Shown here piece by piece: positions 48,811 to 61,679 of a stretch of DNA of 64,000 bases. Both the position numbers and the translations under genes were made by a program. Each line of letters starts with the position of its first letter. Position 1 is the stretch's first letter. Origin of the DNA: Scatophagus argus (taxonomy: Eukaryota > Chordata > Actinopteri > Scatophagidae). The notes beneath the pieces are model-generated. The model saw nothing but the letters and a program-made list of their open reading frames with translations. It was not told the origin of the DNA and ran no database searches. Location of the stretch: the NCBI RefSeq assembly GCF_020382885.2, contig NC_058499.1, positions 7,859,872 to 7,923,871 on the forward strand, given 5' to 3'.

Positions 48811-48950
48811 CTTGAAGGTGAAATGAAATCAGCGAGGGCAGCAACAGTGGTGAGTCAGGAAAGAAAAAGCACTTTATGGTTATTAGTGAAAGATTTATGT
48901 ATTCAAAGTCTAATGTGAATGGCTCACTAAAATAGACCCTCTGTCCACCT
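48811..48950 (-). promoter_or_regulatory. Copy 4 promoter and 5' UTR exon
   Basis: Minus strand: GGTCTATTTTAGTGAGCCA (about 48919-48937), the same block as in copies 1-3, followed by a weak TATA-like ACATAAATCT and a 5' UTR exon with donor at 48811. Its preservation implies copy 4 is still transcribed in muscle. Confidence 0.6.
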
Positions 48951-51550
48951 GACAATTCCTGCATCACAATGCAACCCTCTTTGATTTGCCCTCAACCCGT
49001 GACCTATTTGTTTCATGTGATTGCCTTGCATAAGAGCACACTTCACATGTCCCTCACCTAACTGACAGCTGAGTTATCCTCTCTGCAGATATCAGGTGCC
49101 CTGAGCTTGTTTGCTTTTTAAATTTGTGTCATGAGGTGTGCTGGCGAAAGCTGACATCAGACCAGTTGTTTAATAAAGGTGCCTTTTAAAGTCAGTTTAA
49201 GTTGAAGGTCTTTGATAAAGTAGTTTTATTCTCTACATCTGGGAGTCCACAGCCACATTTATCATGTGAGGCTGTATTTGGACACAGTGGTGCTTTGAGC
49301 AAAATGCTAAAATTAGAATGCTAACATACCAATAAGAAGGTGTAATGTTTGCCATGTTCACTATCTTAGTTTGCTGTGTTAGCATGCCAACATTTGCTAA
49401 TTAGCAATAAACAAGTACCAGTGAGGTTGATGGGACTGTCATTTGATTTGTAGCTCGAAAATCTAAATATCGGAGAAGCTAAAATTCTAACCAGATAATG
49501 GTGTCACATCAAAATTAGTATGATTCGTCCAATGGGGACCTTCCCTGTGCAAAATTCAATTTGTCCAGTAAATGTTGACATATTCCAGTCTGGATAAAAG
49601 TGGTGGACAGTCAGACATTGTCATCCACTGAGCCACAATTCTACAGCTATAATGTCATACAGTATTGAAAATCTGGTAAAGCCTACCTGAACAGTTACAA
49701 ACATTGTGTACAGGTGCTTTTTTATGTGCTTACACCAAAAATTTACTCACACGCAAATATGCAAATTACTCACATGTGGGTTAAAATGCATCAAGAGGAT
49801 TTCTTAAATTAATTTTACAAATATATATTTTTAGCAAATTTTCAAGGCAAGCAAGTTTGCAACACAGATGAATACAGATGAATAATTTACATGCAAAACA
49901 ACAATAAAAAAAATTAAAATGTGACAATGTTGCAACAATGTTGAAATACACAAGGATTAATGTCACTGGCCAGCAATGTTCAGCACCACAAAGGCACTTT
50001 GTGTCAACAGTGTGACATATCTAATGGCCTCTGGAATGAGACCAAACTTCCTTCAACAGAGGCAGTCCTCCTTCTGATGGCATGAGGAATGTGTTTTAGA
50101 TTGCCTCTTTGTCAAATGAATACCTTCTTTCCTTTATTCATTTATTCATCAGGCAAAAAATATATTCATTAACACCAATATGAAATAAATCAGGTATAAT
50201 ATGTGAAATATGTTTTAGCCAAAAGGATATTTTTTTATTTGCAGTCCCCCTGAGCAGTTTGATAAAAGCAGACAAAACAACTTCAAAGCACACATGAGAG
50301 AGCATATCTAAAGGAAACTTCAGCTAAAAACCCATCTCAGCATATTAACTTCATCTACCTGCTGCTTATATGAGTTTTAAAAGAGGAGTTATAATTGTTG
50401 ACAAATGCACAAAAAATGTTCCTATACCTGACTACAACTACATTTTAGTGTGTTATAATGTGTTTAAAGTCACTGTATTCATTGTTCATCTCATGCTCAT
50501 ATATGGTACAGGTCCTGCTGGCCAAATCACAACAGACCGCAGCCGAAATGAATAAAAGATTATTTTTATATTTGGATCCAAGTCAAAACTTCTGAATCGC
50601 AATATGCCATGACGTCACTCTCACACAGAGCAGAGATCAAATACAGCCTCTATAGTCTATTCTGGTCAGATTTCAGTGGCACATGACTGTCTGTCTTAGT
50701 GTTAAGTAAAGTGATACAGTTGAGTTCAGTGTCCAGTAGGAGAGACAGGAATTAACACATAGCCACGGCCACATTTTTATCCCATAGAATCTAATCCCTG
50801 GTGACAAAGCAGTGAATAGTTGAAGGTTTAGTGGTCAAAATCCTGGTTTTCATGTGTTGATCCTGGACCGAGACGTTCTACTGTCTGTATATTTAGGTAA
50901 TGTTGCCTAGTGCTTATGTGAAGACAGGCTAAATGTTGAAGCGTGCTTTAAGAAGGTGTCCTGTGGTCTCTAGAGGTCTAAGACACTGATTTTGTAGTCA
51001 CAACATCCCAGGTGCAAGCCCAGTAAGGGATGTTTGTTGCATCTTTCAAGCTCCTCATTTCTTGTCAATTTTTTACTGTTTGTTGTCTAATGACACCAAA
51101 AATCACCCTCCTTAAAAGCAGTAGAATAAATGGTCTTTTTTGTTTTCATAAGTTAGTTCTTTTTGTAATGTAACAAATGGTTTAGACACCATGTTACCTG
51201 TTTCCAGAACCCAAAGTGCAATTTAAACAAAGGGAAATTTACCACTTTCAAATTTAGTCACTGCTGCCCCCTAGTGGCTAAGTGACTGTTTGATATTTAC
51301 ACACACACGCACGCACACATTTTCCTGTCTCTGTCAGAGTTCTGCAGAAATTCGCAGCATAAGAGAGCAGCATTTTCAGCAGATTAAATGGAAACTGATA
51401 ACCACATTTGATAAAGACACCCTTCCGGTATGTTCAGAAACCAGTGCCTAAAAAACACAACATAAATCACATTCTCTTTGATTTAACTATTGAACCATTT
51501 TTTCAAGTTAGCTGGCTGTTTTTCTCAGTGTTTTTTTTTTTTTTTTTATA
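48951..51550. other. Intergenic region between troponin I array and il17ra
   Basis: No gene recognised. It contains an interspersed repeat (49290-49640) and otherwise AT-rich unique DNA. This is where the minus-strand muscle genes give way to plus-strand genes, so it probably includes upstream regulatory DNA of both copy 4 and il17ra, and any non-coding first exon of il17ra. Confidence 0.4.
49290..49640 (+). repeat. Teleost interspersed repeat, copy 2 (TTAGCATG family)
   Basis: Landmarks 'atgctaacatacc', 'tttgccatgttcactatctt', 'catttgctaattagcaata', 'gaggttgatgggactgtcat' and 'ttccagtctggataaaagtg' identify the same family as the copy at about 1430-1800, in the same orientation. Non-coding. 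Confidence 0.6.
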
Positions 51551-51583
51551 GCTTCTCGTCTTGGGTTTTGGGGCTGCAACAGA

Positions 51584-54500
51584 ATGATCAGCGTACCTTT
51601 TTTCTGTTTTTGTTTGGCTGCTGGACTCGCAATGTCATCCTCTCTTAGGACCCTGGACAGTCGTTCAGGCTGCAATGAACAGGTGAGAGTTTAATCTATT
51701 GTAGACAATAAATACATATACAAGAACCTGAGGAAAGCTATAGTCACTCTTGTTTTGTGTTTGTGTCCCTCCCTCCAGGGCCTTGGCAGCTGTAACAAAA
51801 GTAGGTATCCTATTTGCCAGTAGAATAAAGTTTAGCCAACTGTGTCAATATATTTGCATTCTTTTAATTCAGGGAAATTCCAAATGTGACACATACAGGA
51901 TGTGTGCAAGAAAATAGCTTTGACATTTATGTAATTCATCTACTCTAACACATAAATACACACAAGTTAATTATATTTTACAACACACACACTGTTTCCT
52001 AATTGTCAGATAACTGTTCAGACAAACGCATGGTCGTAGGAAGACAGTTAGCTCCTACCGGCCCAGATTTGGATCCTGAGCATGTGGGAGTTTGGATGGA
52101 CAAACACAGGCTTGTTCCTGTTATGAATTTGACGTGGACATTACAAGCTGATGGTACGTAATGCTAAAATCTTCTTTTAAAGCTACAGCATTGTTTATTG
52201 GAGCTCACCTTTTTAAAGTGCATCAAGTACGTCAAAGAAAATTTGAGAATGCATTCATATGAGCAGTCACTCTCTTCTGTTTGCAGCAAGTGTTCTTAAA
52301 CTTCGTGGATCGGAGATAAGTATTCTGGATGACAGCACAAATCAAAGTATGTGTGTGCAGTTTTCTTACCTCATCAGCCAACAGCAGAGTCCACAATATG
52401 AGAGGGTAAGGTTGTTACATATTTATTCCTTTTGTCTCGTAACAGTGGCAAGAAATACAGATGCTGCAGATTAGACACCTGAGATTTGTTTTTCTTTACT
52501 AGTGGAAGTTTTCCTTGTATGGAGTTGTGGTAGAGCCTGGACACACATATGTGGTGTCAGTTTTAAATTTACCAGAACCTGATATTGGAGATTACAGGAT
52601 TAAAAAGCAAATTACCATCCCAGGTGAGTGACCTCCAGACTTCTGAAATCTGCATTAAAGAGCAGGAACACATTCACTATGTTGACATTTATTAGAAAAG
52701 TTATGTTGATTTTATGTTGTTGTGTTCAGGTTTGACTGCATTGTTTTCTTAGTACAGAAAATGTCAAACAGTTTGTGCTTTTGAAGCTCAGGAAGTATTA
52801 GTGTGTGTATTTTACATTCTTGTAATATTTACTGATGTTAACTTCTTATTATTATTTGCTAACATAACCAGGATGTGATGACAAGAGAATCCAGGAGGCC
52901 CTAATTTGTCTGCAAAATGGTAGACTTTTACATTATTTACATCTCAGGGGTTTTATTGGACTACTGTAAGTGATTCAGGACCACCAAGACACTGTAATCT
53001 GCATGTTTTGTTTTTTCAGGTAGTCTATGGGATCCTCACATGACCACTAATGTGTCCGTGGATAAGGAACATAAAATGTTATCTATTTTATTGGTTTTTG
53101 AGGCAGCACAATATTCAGAGCGATACCAAGTTTCCATCCAGAGTCATGGTTTCCATTACTCAAAAAATGTCACAAAGGTAATTATACTGAATTATTTAGT
53201 ACAAATGACATCAAATACCTTTTCATTGACATTTCATTGAACAAATAGGAAAACAGAACATCACTGAATGTGACATTTGAGGTTGGTCTGTGGCAGCTCT
53301 CACAATGTGAGGAAATGTCTGTAATGGTAAGTTAAGTTTTAATTTAATGTTCCATCTCTAAGAGTTGATAAGGAACTCTGATAAGGTTGATAAGCAGTTG
53401 ATATAACATGACCTTGTTGTGCTTTTTCTGAAGATTCAACCATTTTTTATTCGTTGCAAGAATGCCTGTTGGCGCCCCAAGAAAATAATCAATTACTGTA
53501 ATTGTAAGTATATTTTTTGATATACAAACAGAATGTCAGGTATTCAACAGTCACTGAGTGTAAATCAGTGGTTTCCAATCAGTGACTTGTAACCCCTTTA
53601 AATAACAGTGTTTGCTTGTTCACCTTTTGCAAGTGTCAGAAGTCTGGGTACTGACCTATTAAATTGTCAGATTGTCTTATTTGAATAAATGTTTGAGACT
53701 CAAAGAGCCAAGATTAGAGGAAATACCAAAATTTGGAATCACTGGCATAGAGTTATCTGAATTGACTGGTAGCGATGTTTAGCTAATCATGTGTTTTTGT
53801 TTTTTTGGGTTTGTTTTTTTTAGATGATCCACCACGGACCTTAATCATAAAGGCAACTGTGATGCTGCTTGTCGTTGGCAGTTATCTTACTTATTTACTG
53901 TGGAGAACATCTCATAAAGGTTTGCATTCTTGATTCATAAATACACTGTTCTGAATAGAGAACATAGCTCGATCTGATAACTAATCAGTGGACTCGTCCT
54001 TTCTGTCAGATACTGTGAACACAGCTTCATCTGTTGCCAGAGAGCAACAAGAAGGTTTTCAAGTGCAAGAGAGAAAAAGAGTCCTCATCATCTACTCCCT
54101 TGACCACCCTTTATACAAAAATATAGTTCTCAAGCTTTGTGCTTTTCTGGCAACCAAATGTGGCACTGAAGTGATCCTGGATCTGCTGGACTCTACAAAA
54201 CTGGGAGTGTTGGGACGCATCCAGTGGTTGGACTGGCACAGAGAACAAATAGAAAGGTCATCGGATAAGATACTAATCCTGTGCTCTCGGGGAGTGCAAG
54301 CCAAATGGAGATCCATGTGTGGTGCCAAACAGGTTTTTCTGCGAGAGGACGCCCACTCATCTGTGGGTGATATGCTCAGTCCAGCCCTCAGCCTCATAGT
54401 CCCACATTTTATCAGATCTTTGTCATTTGAAAAGTACATGGTGGCTTACTTCGATGATGTTTGTTCTGAAGACGATGTTCCTTCACCTTTTAAGATTACA

Positions 54501-54833
54501 GTACGATACACACTGATGAAACATTTTGAGGAGCTCTTTTTCAGAATCCTGGACACTGAAAAGCATGAACCAGGCAGAATGAATCACATTGAAGGGCTTT
54601 CAGAGGACCAGTACTACCACTGTCCCTCAGGTAGAGCCCTGTGGGAGGCCATACAGGCTTTTCGCTTATACCAGCTGGAGCATCCACAGTGGTTTGAAGA
54701 TGAATTACTGGAAAGTTCAGACTTGGATTCAGAGGAGACATCTATGATGATGAATTCTATGATGGTGCAAAAACAACCACATACCTCAGTACTCAATGGG
54801 TACCTGACCCAACCCAAGCCATCAGTCCTGTAA
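51584..54833 (+). CDS. il17ra: Interleukin-17 receptor A, short-tailed
   Basis: Eleven coding exons: 51584-51682, 51779-51800, 52010-52153, 52287-52405, 52503-52623, 52872-52919, 53020-53177, 53249-53326, 53434-53503, 53824-53919, 54010-54833; 592 aa, all phases compatible. It is the signalling receptor chain for IL-17 family cytokines, at the plasma membrane. Seen: a signal peptide (MISVPFFCFCLAAGLA); ectodomain with NLTWTLQADAS, SMCVQFSYL and NGSLWDPHMTTNVSV, each with clear human IL17RA counterparts; one membrane helix at about 297-312; then a SEFIR domain from about 341 (RVLIIYSLDHPLYKN, GTEVILDLLD, ILCSRGVQAKW) through PGRMNHIEGLS. After SEFIR only about 50 residues remain, against several hundred in human (866 aa total). 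The first coding exon has a strong acceptor at 51549-51550, so a 5' UTR exon lies upstream. Confidence 0.93.
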
Positions 54834-56615
54834 AGACAAAAGAAAGTGATTTCATTGTAGACACAACAGGACTTGATGTGACCGAAGAGTTTCAGATGTG
54901 CACTTTCGTTCAGTTCAACCCTCTGACTTTTTAGAACATGGACATAGTTTGACATAACTACATTATTGTTTTGAGAAATCTGCAAAGATCTTCCCCACTG
55001 AAGCTGTTAAAGGAGCCCATTAGTTTTTCAATTTGGTTCAATTTGTGTCCTACAATTTTGTGACAGCACAGAGGGGCAACGGCAAGAAAAACAGAGAAAT
55101 CACCAGTGAATATAAAGCAGATACCAAAGTCATCTTGGATATAAAAGACAAGCCTTTAATTGTCACATGGCCAGTGTAGAACATTTGGATGAATGTAACT
55201 TCTCTCCAACCAGTTACCCCATTTCAATGTGAATTTAAAAAAAGGAACACTTTTTGCACATCCATGATTTCTTTAATGGTTTTGATATTGTATTTTACCT
55301 TGCACCATCTCGTCTTCATATCCATTCTGCAGTATTTCTGCTTGTTGCGTTAACGTTAAACATCATATGATTTCATGTGATGTTTAACCTTACATGAAAC
55401 AATTCCAGCACAGTTTAGACCACATAGATCTGTGGTTGACTCGTCCTGGCTGTGTAAACAGTGTTTGGGTCAAAGTTCAGCCTCTTGGGCAAAGTTTCTA
55501 GCAGGCTTGTTGCACTGGTGAAGGTAAGGACTAAATCCTGTCTGTGGGACACTGCTTTCCTTTATTATTAAATGACTGAATGTAGTGTCTTTTGTACTTG
55601 TTAATATCTCAAAGCATGGAAGTTTTGATTAAACAGTCATTTTTCTGCCACAGCTAAATGGTGTCAATCTGGTACATTGACTCTGGTCAATCGAGCCATT
55701 GTTGTTACATTAGATTAGAAACTGTTAAACTTGCAATACAGGCATGAAATCAGTTGTAAAGCAGTGACAAAAAATTTTGTCTCTTTGTATCAGATAAGTT
55801 ACTGACAGTGTTAACAATGAAAAACAGTTAAGAATACAGACCCCAGCTCTGGAATGTGGGTTTCAGTTTCTGTGAGTGGCCCCAAAAAGGGGTGGGGGTG
55901 GGGGTTTGTCCCAACTAAATGGAGCAAAGAAAATCCTTACAGTGGCTCAATTGGACTTGTGCCTCATTGATAGAAAACACTGCTGGCTGTGATGCCTGTT
56001 TGATTTTTCCCTCAAGAAGCTGAGGTAATGTCATCAATTGTTTTAATTTGGCACATTGTGTGTGATGTACAATTCTTTCTCAAAGACTGGTCTATCAGAA
56101 AATTGAAGTTAGAAGCATTGTATATTATGAAATGTTTTACATTAAGTAAAGCATTCGGCAGAAAGTAAACTTAGGAATAATGTCAGTACTTTAGTCCCTT
56201 CAGCTTGTTCTTGTTTTATATTCATCAGCAGTGAAAACTAAGTCTTTTGTGTGACCCTGAATTTAATGTTGGAAGACTGGTTTTTGAATCTATGTTGGAA
56301 AGGAGCCATGCTGTGCGGCTCTTTTCCCTTTTAACCACAATCAACCATTTACGTCAATGTTAACATCTCTTGCTGTCCAGCCTCTGTGTCTCTCTCAATG
56401 TCTTAATGTTTTCAAACTCTAAAAGTCAAAAATCACATCTGCACCATTACTTGCCAGAAAAGTGCTAACACTGGAGGGGAGAACATAGCCTTTTTAGTAG
56501 ATCAAATATGCAAGAATCAGGTTGCAGCAGTGAAACAAATGTGGAGTTGACTGGAAAAAAGTATCACCTGAGACAGTTTTTCCCAATTAAATGTAAAAAC
56601 TCTTACTATTTTCAG
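54834..56615. other. il17ra 3' UTR and spacer
   Basis: No further exons seen. A candidate ATTAAA signal lies near 55566. A G-rich run (ggggtgggggtgggggt, about 55889) is the only striking composition feature. The first exon of the next gene is preceded by a splice acceptor at 56614-56615, so its transcription start must lie somewhere in this stretch. Confidence 0.45.
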
Positions 56616-56629
56616 GACTTCGGAACAGA

Positions 56630-59600
56630 ATGAGCATGATGAAGAGAGCCTATACATTCCTCCTCAGAAGAGGAATTACAACTTATCAGAGTACCGGTAG
56701 ATACATCCTCTCATTGTATCCCTAACATTTAAAAATATAATGTGCACACAGTTCTTAACAAATTGATCATTATAATGATGATTTATGAACCTTGACATCT
56801 TATCTTAGACGGCCTCTTCAGAGTTCATCCATCTGTAAAGCAGGCACTGGCTGAAAACAAGCCGGTGGTCGCACTGGAGAGCACCATCATCACACATGGC
56901 ATGCCGTACCCTCACAACCTGAGGTAGCATCTTCAGTAGTCTATAAGCTCTGATACCAGGAGCACGCAGTTGTTTCAACAGTTGGTAATCGATTCATGTT
57001 TTAATGCAGCACAGCGAAAGAGGTGGAAGCCATTGTGAGAGAGGAAGGAGCCACTCCAGCCACAGTAGGAGTGATTGAGGGTGAAGTCCACGTTGGTCTT
57101 TCGTCAGAAGAGCTCGACCATCTCGCCCGCTGCAAGAGCTCCGTGAAGGTGTCCCGTCGTGATCTGCCCTACGTCATTAGCAAGGTGAGACTACATGAGG
57201 CCATGTCTCAAAATGATCTCGGTGTCGCATCCACTTTGATTGTCTGTTATTTATGGTGGTGTCTGATTGCTGCCATGCACATTATTTTCTCAGGGGCTCT
57301 CTGGGGGAACAACAGTATCAGCCACTATGATAGCAGCACATCGTGCTGGCATCCCTGTATTTGTCACAGGGGGCATCGGAGGAGTTCACAGAGATGGCGA
57401 GAACAGTAAGCAGACTGGCACACCGATGGGAAATATTCACCTGACTGTTACACATACTGACATTAACTTATTACTTTAGTTGATGTTATTATACTTAACC
57501 ATCCAGGAAAACATCATTGACTGGATTGTTGTGGTCTACTTTTACATGGAGAGTGAACAATCCTGTTACCAAGTGTGTCAGCTACTTTATGATTTGATGA
57601 CAGAGACCATGATGATAGATGAGGGTGACCGTCCACACACAGTATAGCCACTTAAAGGCTAGCCAACAATGACAGGATGGCTCATGTATAACAATACCCA
57701 AACTGTAATGACATTGAGTTTGCGTTCTTGCCATGTTAAAAGAAATATGTAACACCATGATTATTCCTCCAGGTCTGGACATCAGCGCAGATCTGACGGA
57801 GCTCGGCAGGACTCCCATTGCTGTGGTTTCTGCTGGCATCAAGTCTATTCTGGACATCGGTCGCACCCTTGAGTTCCTTGTAAGAATATTGAGAAAAAAA
57901 TTTTGAATCATGTTGACACTGTTCAATGGAGGAAATGATGTTGTGTTTCCCTTTTGAGTGTGTTTTTCTGTCAGTCAGATATGTCTTGGCAAACTTTGAC
58001 GTATCACGTTAGCTTGTGGTTGATTTCACACAGGTTACTTTCTGTTTCTGATTTATTTATTTATTTTTAAATTGATGAAGCCAAAAACGTGACATGTGGT
58101 TTTACATAGATAGGGATGTTAGAACACACATACAGCAAAACAAGTTGTACAAGTTGTACCCAGATCACATCAATATATGAAGCATGGGGAAATAGAAGCA
58201 CATGGATCAAATAGTTACAAAATTAGTTAATTAGTTAATCAAAAGGAGCAGAGAGATTTTATGTATCTTGTATTAGGAAACTCAGGGTGTCTGCGTAGCC
58301 ACTTATGGAGCGTTGAAGAGCTTCCCAGCCTTCTTCTCCCCACAAAGTGGATTCACTTCTCCATACCAAGTCTGCAACCCTGAGGAGGCTGCAAAACTCA
58401 TTGGTATGTCAGCATTTCTATCCTCAACATCAATAGCTTCCTTGACCCTTAACGCACAGAGGCTGTGAATATTGACCTGTTATTTTGCATGATTCAGCAA
58501 GCACTCTGTCACTGGGACTGCAAAGTGGTGTCCTGTTAGCAGTGCCCATCCCAGAAGAGCATGCAGCAGCTGGCCAGCAGATAGAGGAAGCCATACAAGC
58601 TGCAGTAGCAGAGGCAAGGTACACAAAGTCTCTGTGGCTTATTATCAGTTCTGTGTAAAAGGACTCAGCTGAATGATCATTTTCTGTTTTTCTTCTTGAC
58701 TTGCACAGTGCTAACGGTATAACAGGAAGAGATGTGACACCATTTATTCTTCAGAAGGTCAATGAACTGACTAAAGGAAAGTCCCTTCAGGCCAGTATCC
58801 TGCTGAAAATCTGAATCATTGAGAACTGAAGCTGAAAATATGATCGTATCAAATTCGTTGAAACTGTAAGGGCACTAAGATTTCTGATAACCTTGTTTTT
58901 CATTTTTGAGACAACTTACAACCTTGCAACTAAAATGTCCTTAACTTGTTGCACCCTTAGACATTGCTCTGATTCATAATAATGCTAAAGTGGGCAGTCA
59001 GATAGCCTGTGCACTGTCAAAACAACTGAATGAGAAAAGGTTACAGGGCAAAACGCCTCATCAACGAAAACACTCATCAGGATCAGATATTGTGAGTACA
59101 AACACACGATGGGCCAAATGTTTTTGTGAAATATTGACACAGTGCAGTACTCACAATGCTGTTCTTTTACAGATTGTCATAGGAGGAATAAATGTTGATT
59201 TTATTGCTAAAGGAAAATCAAAAACACTTCGTGTAAGTTTAGTTTGTCACAATATTCGTCAACACCAATCCAGAACATGTAAGATCATATTATGAGGTTT
59301 ATGATAATTTATTGTCTCTTTCAGTTTGGACAGACCAACACAGGAAGTGTCTGTCAGTCATTCGGTGGTGTAGGTCGAAACATTGCTGGTGTGTTTTTAT
59401 CTTATGTTCATACACGTGTTTTTCCCTCGTAGTTTAAATCTTGTTGTCTCACGCTCTCTTCTTTGCTGCTCTCCTCCAAGACTCTCTGAGTCGATTAGGC
59501 CGTAAACCCCTTTTCATCTCAGCTACTGGCAGGGATTCACACGGTGACGCAGTGTTCAACTATTGTAAACACATGGTACATCAACATCCACAGTTATTTA

Positions 59601-61493
59601 TTGCCAAGCAAAATTATTATCTATTTTGATTATAAATAAATATCTAAATGTTCATTTGTTGCCTTTTTTCTTATTTCTGTAAGAACACAAGTGGTGTGGC
59701 CAGGCTGGAAGGTCAGAGCACGGCTACTTACTGTGTTGTTATCGCTGAGAGTGGTGAAATGAGCCTTGGACTGGGAGACATGGACATTCACCAGCAAATC
59801 ACAGAGCAATATGTAAGTTCTACAAAGCTGTAAAAATCTCATTATATCTAAATCCCAAATGGTGTGGCCAGGCTATCAGTGCTAATTAATACTATGTATA
59901 GTTCGAAATTATTTTGATATAGACAATAAATATTTTGATTACACTGATGGCTTACCTCTGTTTATTGTCTACTGTCTATTCTTCATACACCCACTGGGAT
60001 GTTATATTCTGACATGATTTTTTTACTGTTTCTCATATTTTATAGAACTGAAATGATTAACAGATTAATAAGTAATGAGAATAACTGCTAGTCGCAGCCC
60101 CAGTGTGACTTATATTTTGTTTTATTTTTCAATATTTGACAATTCGCTTCAATTCTTGTTGTGCTCAGTGGTATTATATTTTATGTGCACCCACGAAGAA
60201 CCTCTTATATTGAAAGGTGTGACAAATAAAGTTTACTTGCCTCATTTCTTTATTCTAACCTAGAATATTTTTTTAAAGGTGTCGCAGTTTGAGAAGCAGC
60301 TTTCATCAGCCCCACTTGTGTGTCTGGATGGAAACATTCCTGTCTCCACCATCGACTATGTTTGTTCCATCGCCTCCGAACACAACATCAATGGTAAACA
60401 TGAGCAGATAGTCAGTAAATGATAATGAATGAATGATTCTGAACTGATTCATTCATCATTCACTGATTTTAACACAATACAATTAATGCGTGTCACAGTT
60501 TGGTATGAGCCCACGGATTCAGAGAAGGCTTGTAAGCCTTTCCTTTCTGACAGCTGGAAGTCTCTGTCCTATTCATCTCCAAACCTGGCTGAGTTGTGCA
60601 CCATGAATAAAACACTTGGCATCCCAACACCTGAAGGTAAACCTTCCTCCTCATTTATTGGTTCAACGTATTTCTCTCTCTTACTCCCTCTTGCTCTCAC
60701 ACACATGTTCTCCCCCACCCCCGAGTTGTTACTGTGAAAAATGCAAATAGTGTGATAGCAGCTGAGGATGTGGTTTCTTCTTGTGGGATGACAGTACTGC
60801 CGAACTCTCTTGATGAGGTGCTGAGTGTTGCTGTGGCTCTCTCGCGCCCCCTTCTGGAGCATATTCACTGTCTGGTGGTGACTCTGGGGGATAATGGACT
60901 TTTGTTGTGCGGAGAGCATGAATCAGGCTCTGTCAACCTGCAGCCAAGAAAACAGAAAAGGGTAAGGACAGTATGTGTTCAAACACATGATGATGATGAT
61001 TATGTATAGTGAAAATGTTTACTGCACATGTGTTTGCAGGGGAGGCAGCTTTGTGCTCTCCACTACCCAGCACTGACTGTGACAGCGGAGGAGACAGTGA
61101 ATGTATCAGGAGCAGGAGATAGGTGCTAAAAATTTACTTGGCCAACTTTGTCTTCCCTATGTTATTTCCTCTGCTTTGGTTTCGTTCACTTTTCATTTCC
61201 CATGACCTCCCTCTCTTCCTGTCCATATAATACTTTGTCTCGATCACAAAATTATGCCGGAACATTCAAAAAATGTCCATCCCTGATCTCTCTGCAGCCT
61301 TGCAGGTGCCTTAATAGCTGGGATTCTGCAGCAGCGAGACACAGACAGCTGTGCTCGGATGGGGCTCCTGGCTGCAAGGCTGTCCCTGACATCACCGCAC
61401 CCCATCGCGCCCATGCTCACCTTAGACTCTGTGGATCCCAGCAAATTCCAGACTCAGGACTGGCCCAAACCCAGTTTTATGTGGATACACTGA
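56630..61493 (+). CDS. Bifunctional pseudouridine-5'-phosphate glycosidase / pseudouridine kinase
   Basis: Eighteen coding exons: 56630-56696, 56809-56923, 57010-57184, 57294-57405, 57773-57879, 58277-58403, 58498-58618, 58709-58794, 58961-59091, 59173-59232, 59325-59388, 59481-59575, 59684-59812, 60279-60393, 60499-60636, 60726-60961, 61040-61122, 61298-61493; 718 aa. The kinase phosphorylates pseudouridine; the glycosidase splits the phosphate into uracil and ribose 5-phosphate. Glycosidase half (about 23-303): [17 protein letters not shown] (Glu46), KVSRRDLP (Lys107), [12 protein letters not shown] (His151), SLDISAD (Asp159), SAGIKSILD (Lys180), matching catalytic residues known for bacterial YeiN. 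Linker about 304-347. PfkB kinase half (348-718): [10 protein letters not shown] start and NVSGAGDSLAGA with the catalytic Asp653. The basic N-terminus ([15 protein letters not shown]) looks mitochondrial. I recall zebrafish zgc:136858 as a counterpart. AATAAA at 61670-61675. Confidence 0.95.
60040..60105. repeat. Fragment resembling the TTAGAGCTGCAAC miniature element
   Basis: 'gattaacagattaata' followed by 'gctagtcgcagccc' resembles one half of the element at 29533-29690. It lies in an intron of the pseudouridine gene. Short and diverged, so uncertain. Confidence 0.3.
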
Positions 61494-61679
61494 AAGTATT
61501 TCAGTTTTTAAAAAAAGATCAGATTTTTGGCCTGAAAATTTATGACTGGATTTTGTTAATCCTGGAGGTGAAATGGTGACTGAGTAAATGAATGAGGCAT
61601 TTTACAGTCACCTTTAAATCAAAATTTTATTTGATAATTTGTATTGGTCATTAACAGTTGATTTGAAAAAATAAATGAT

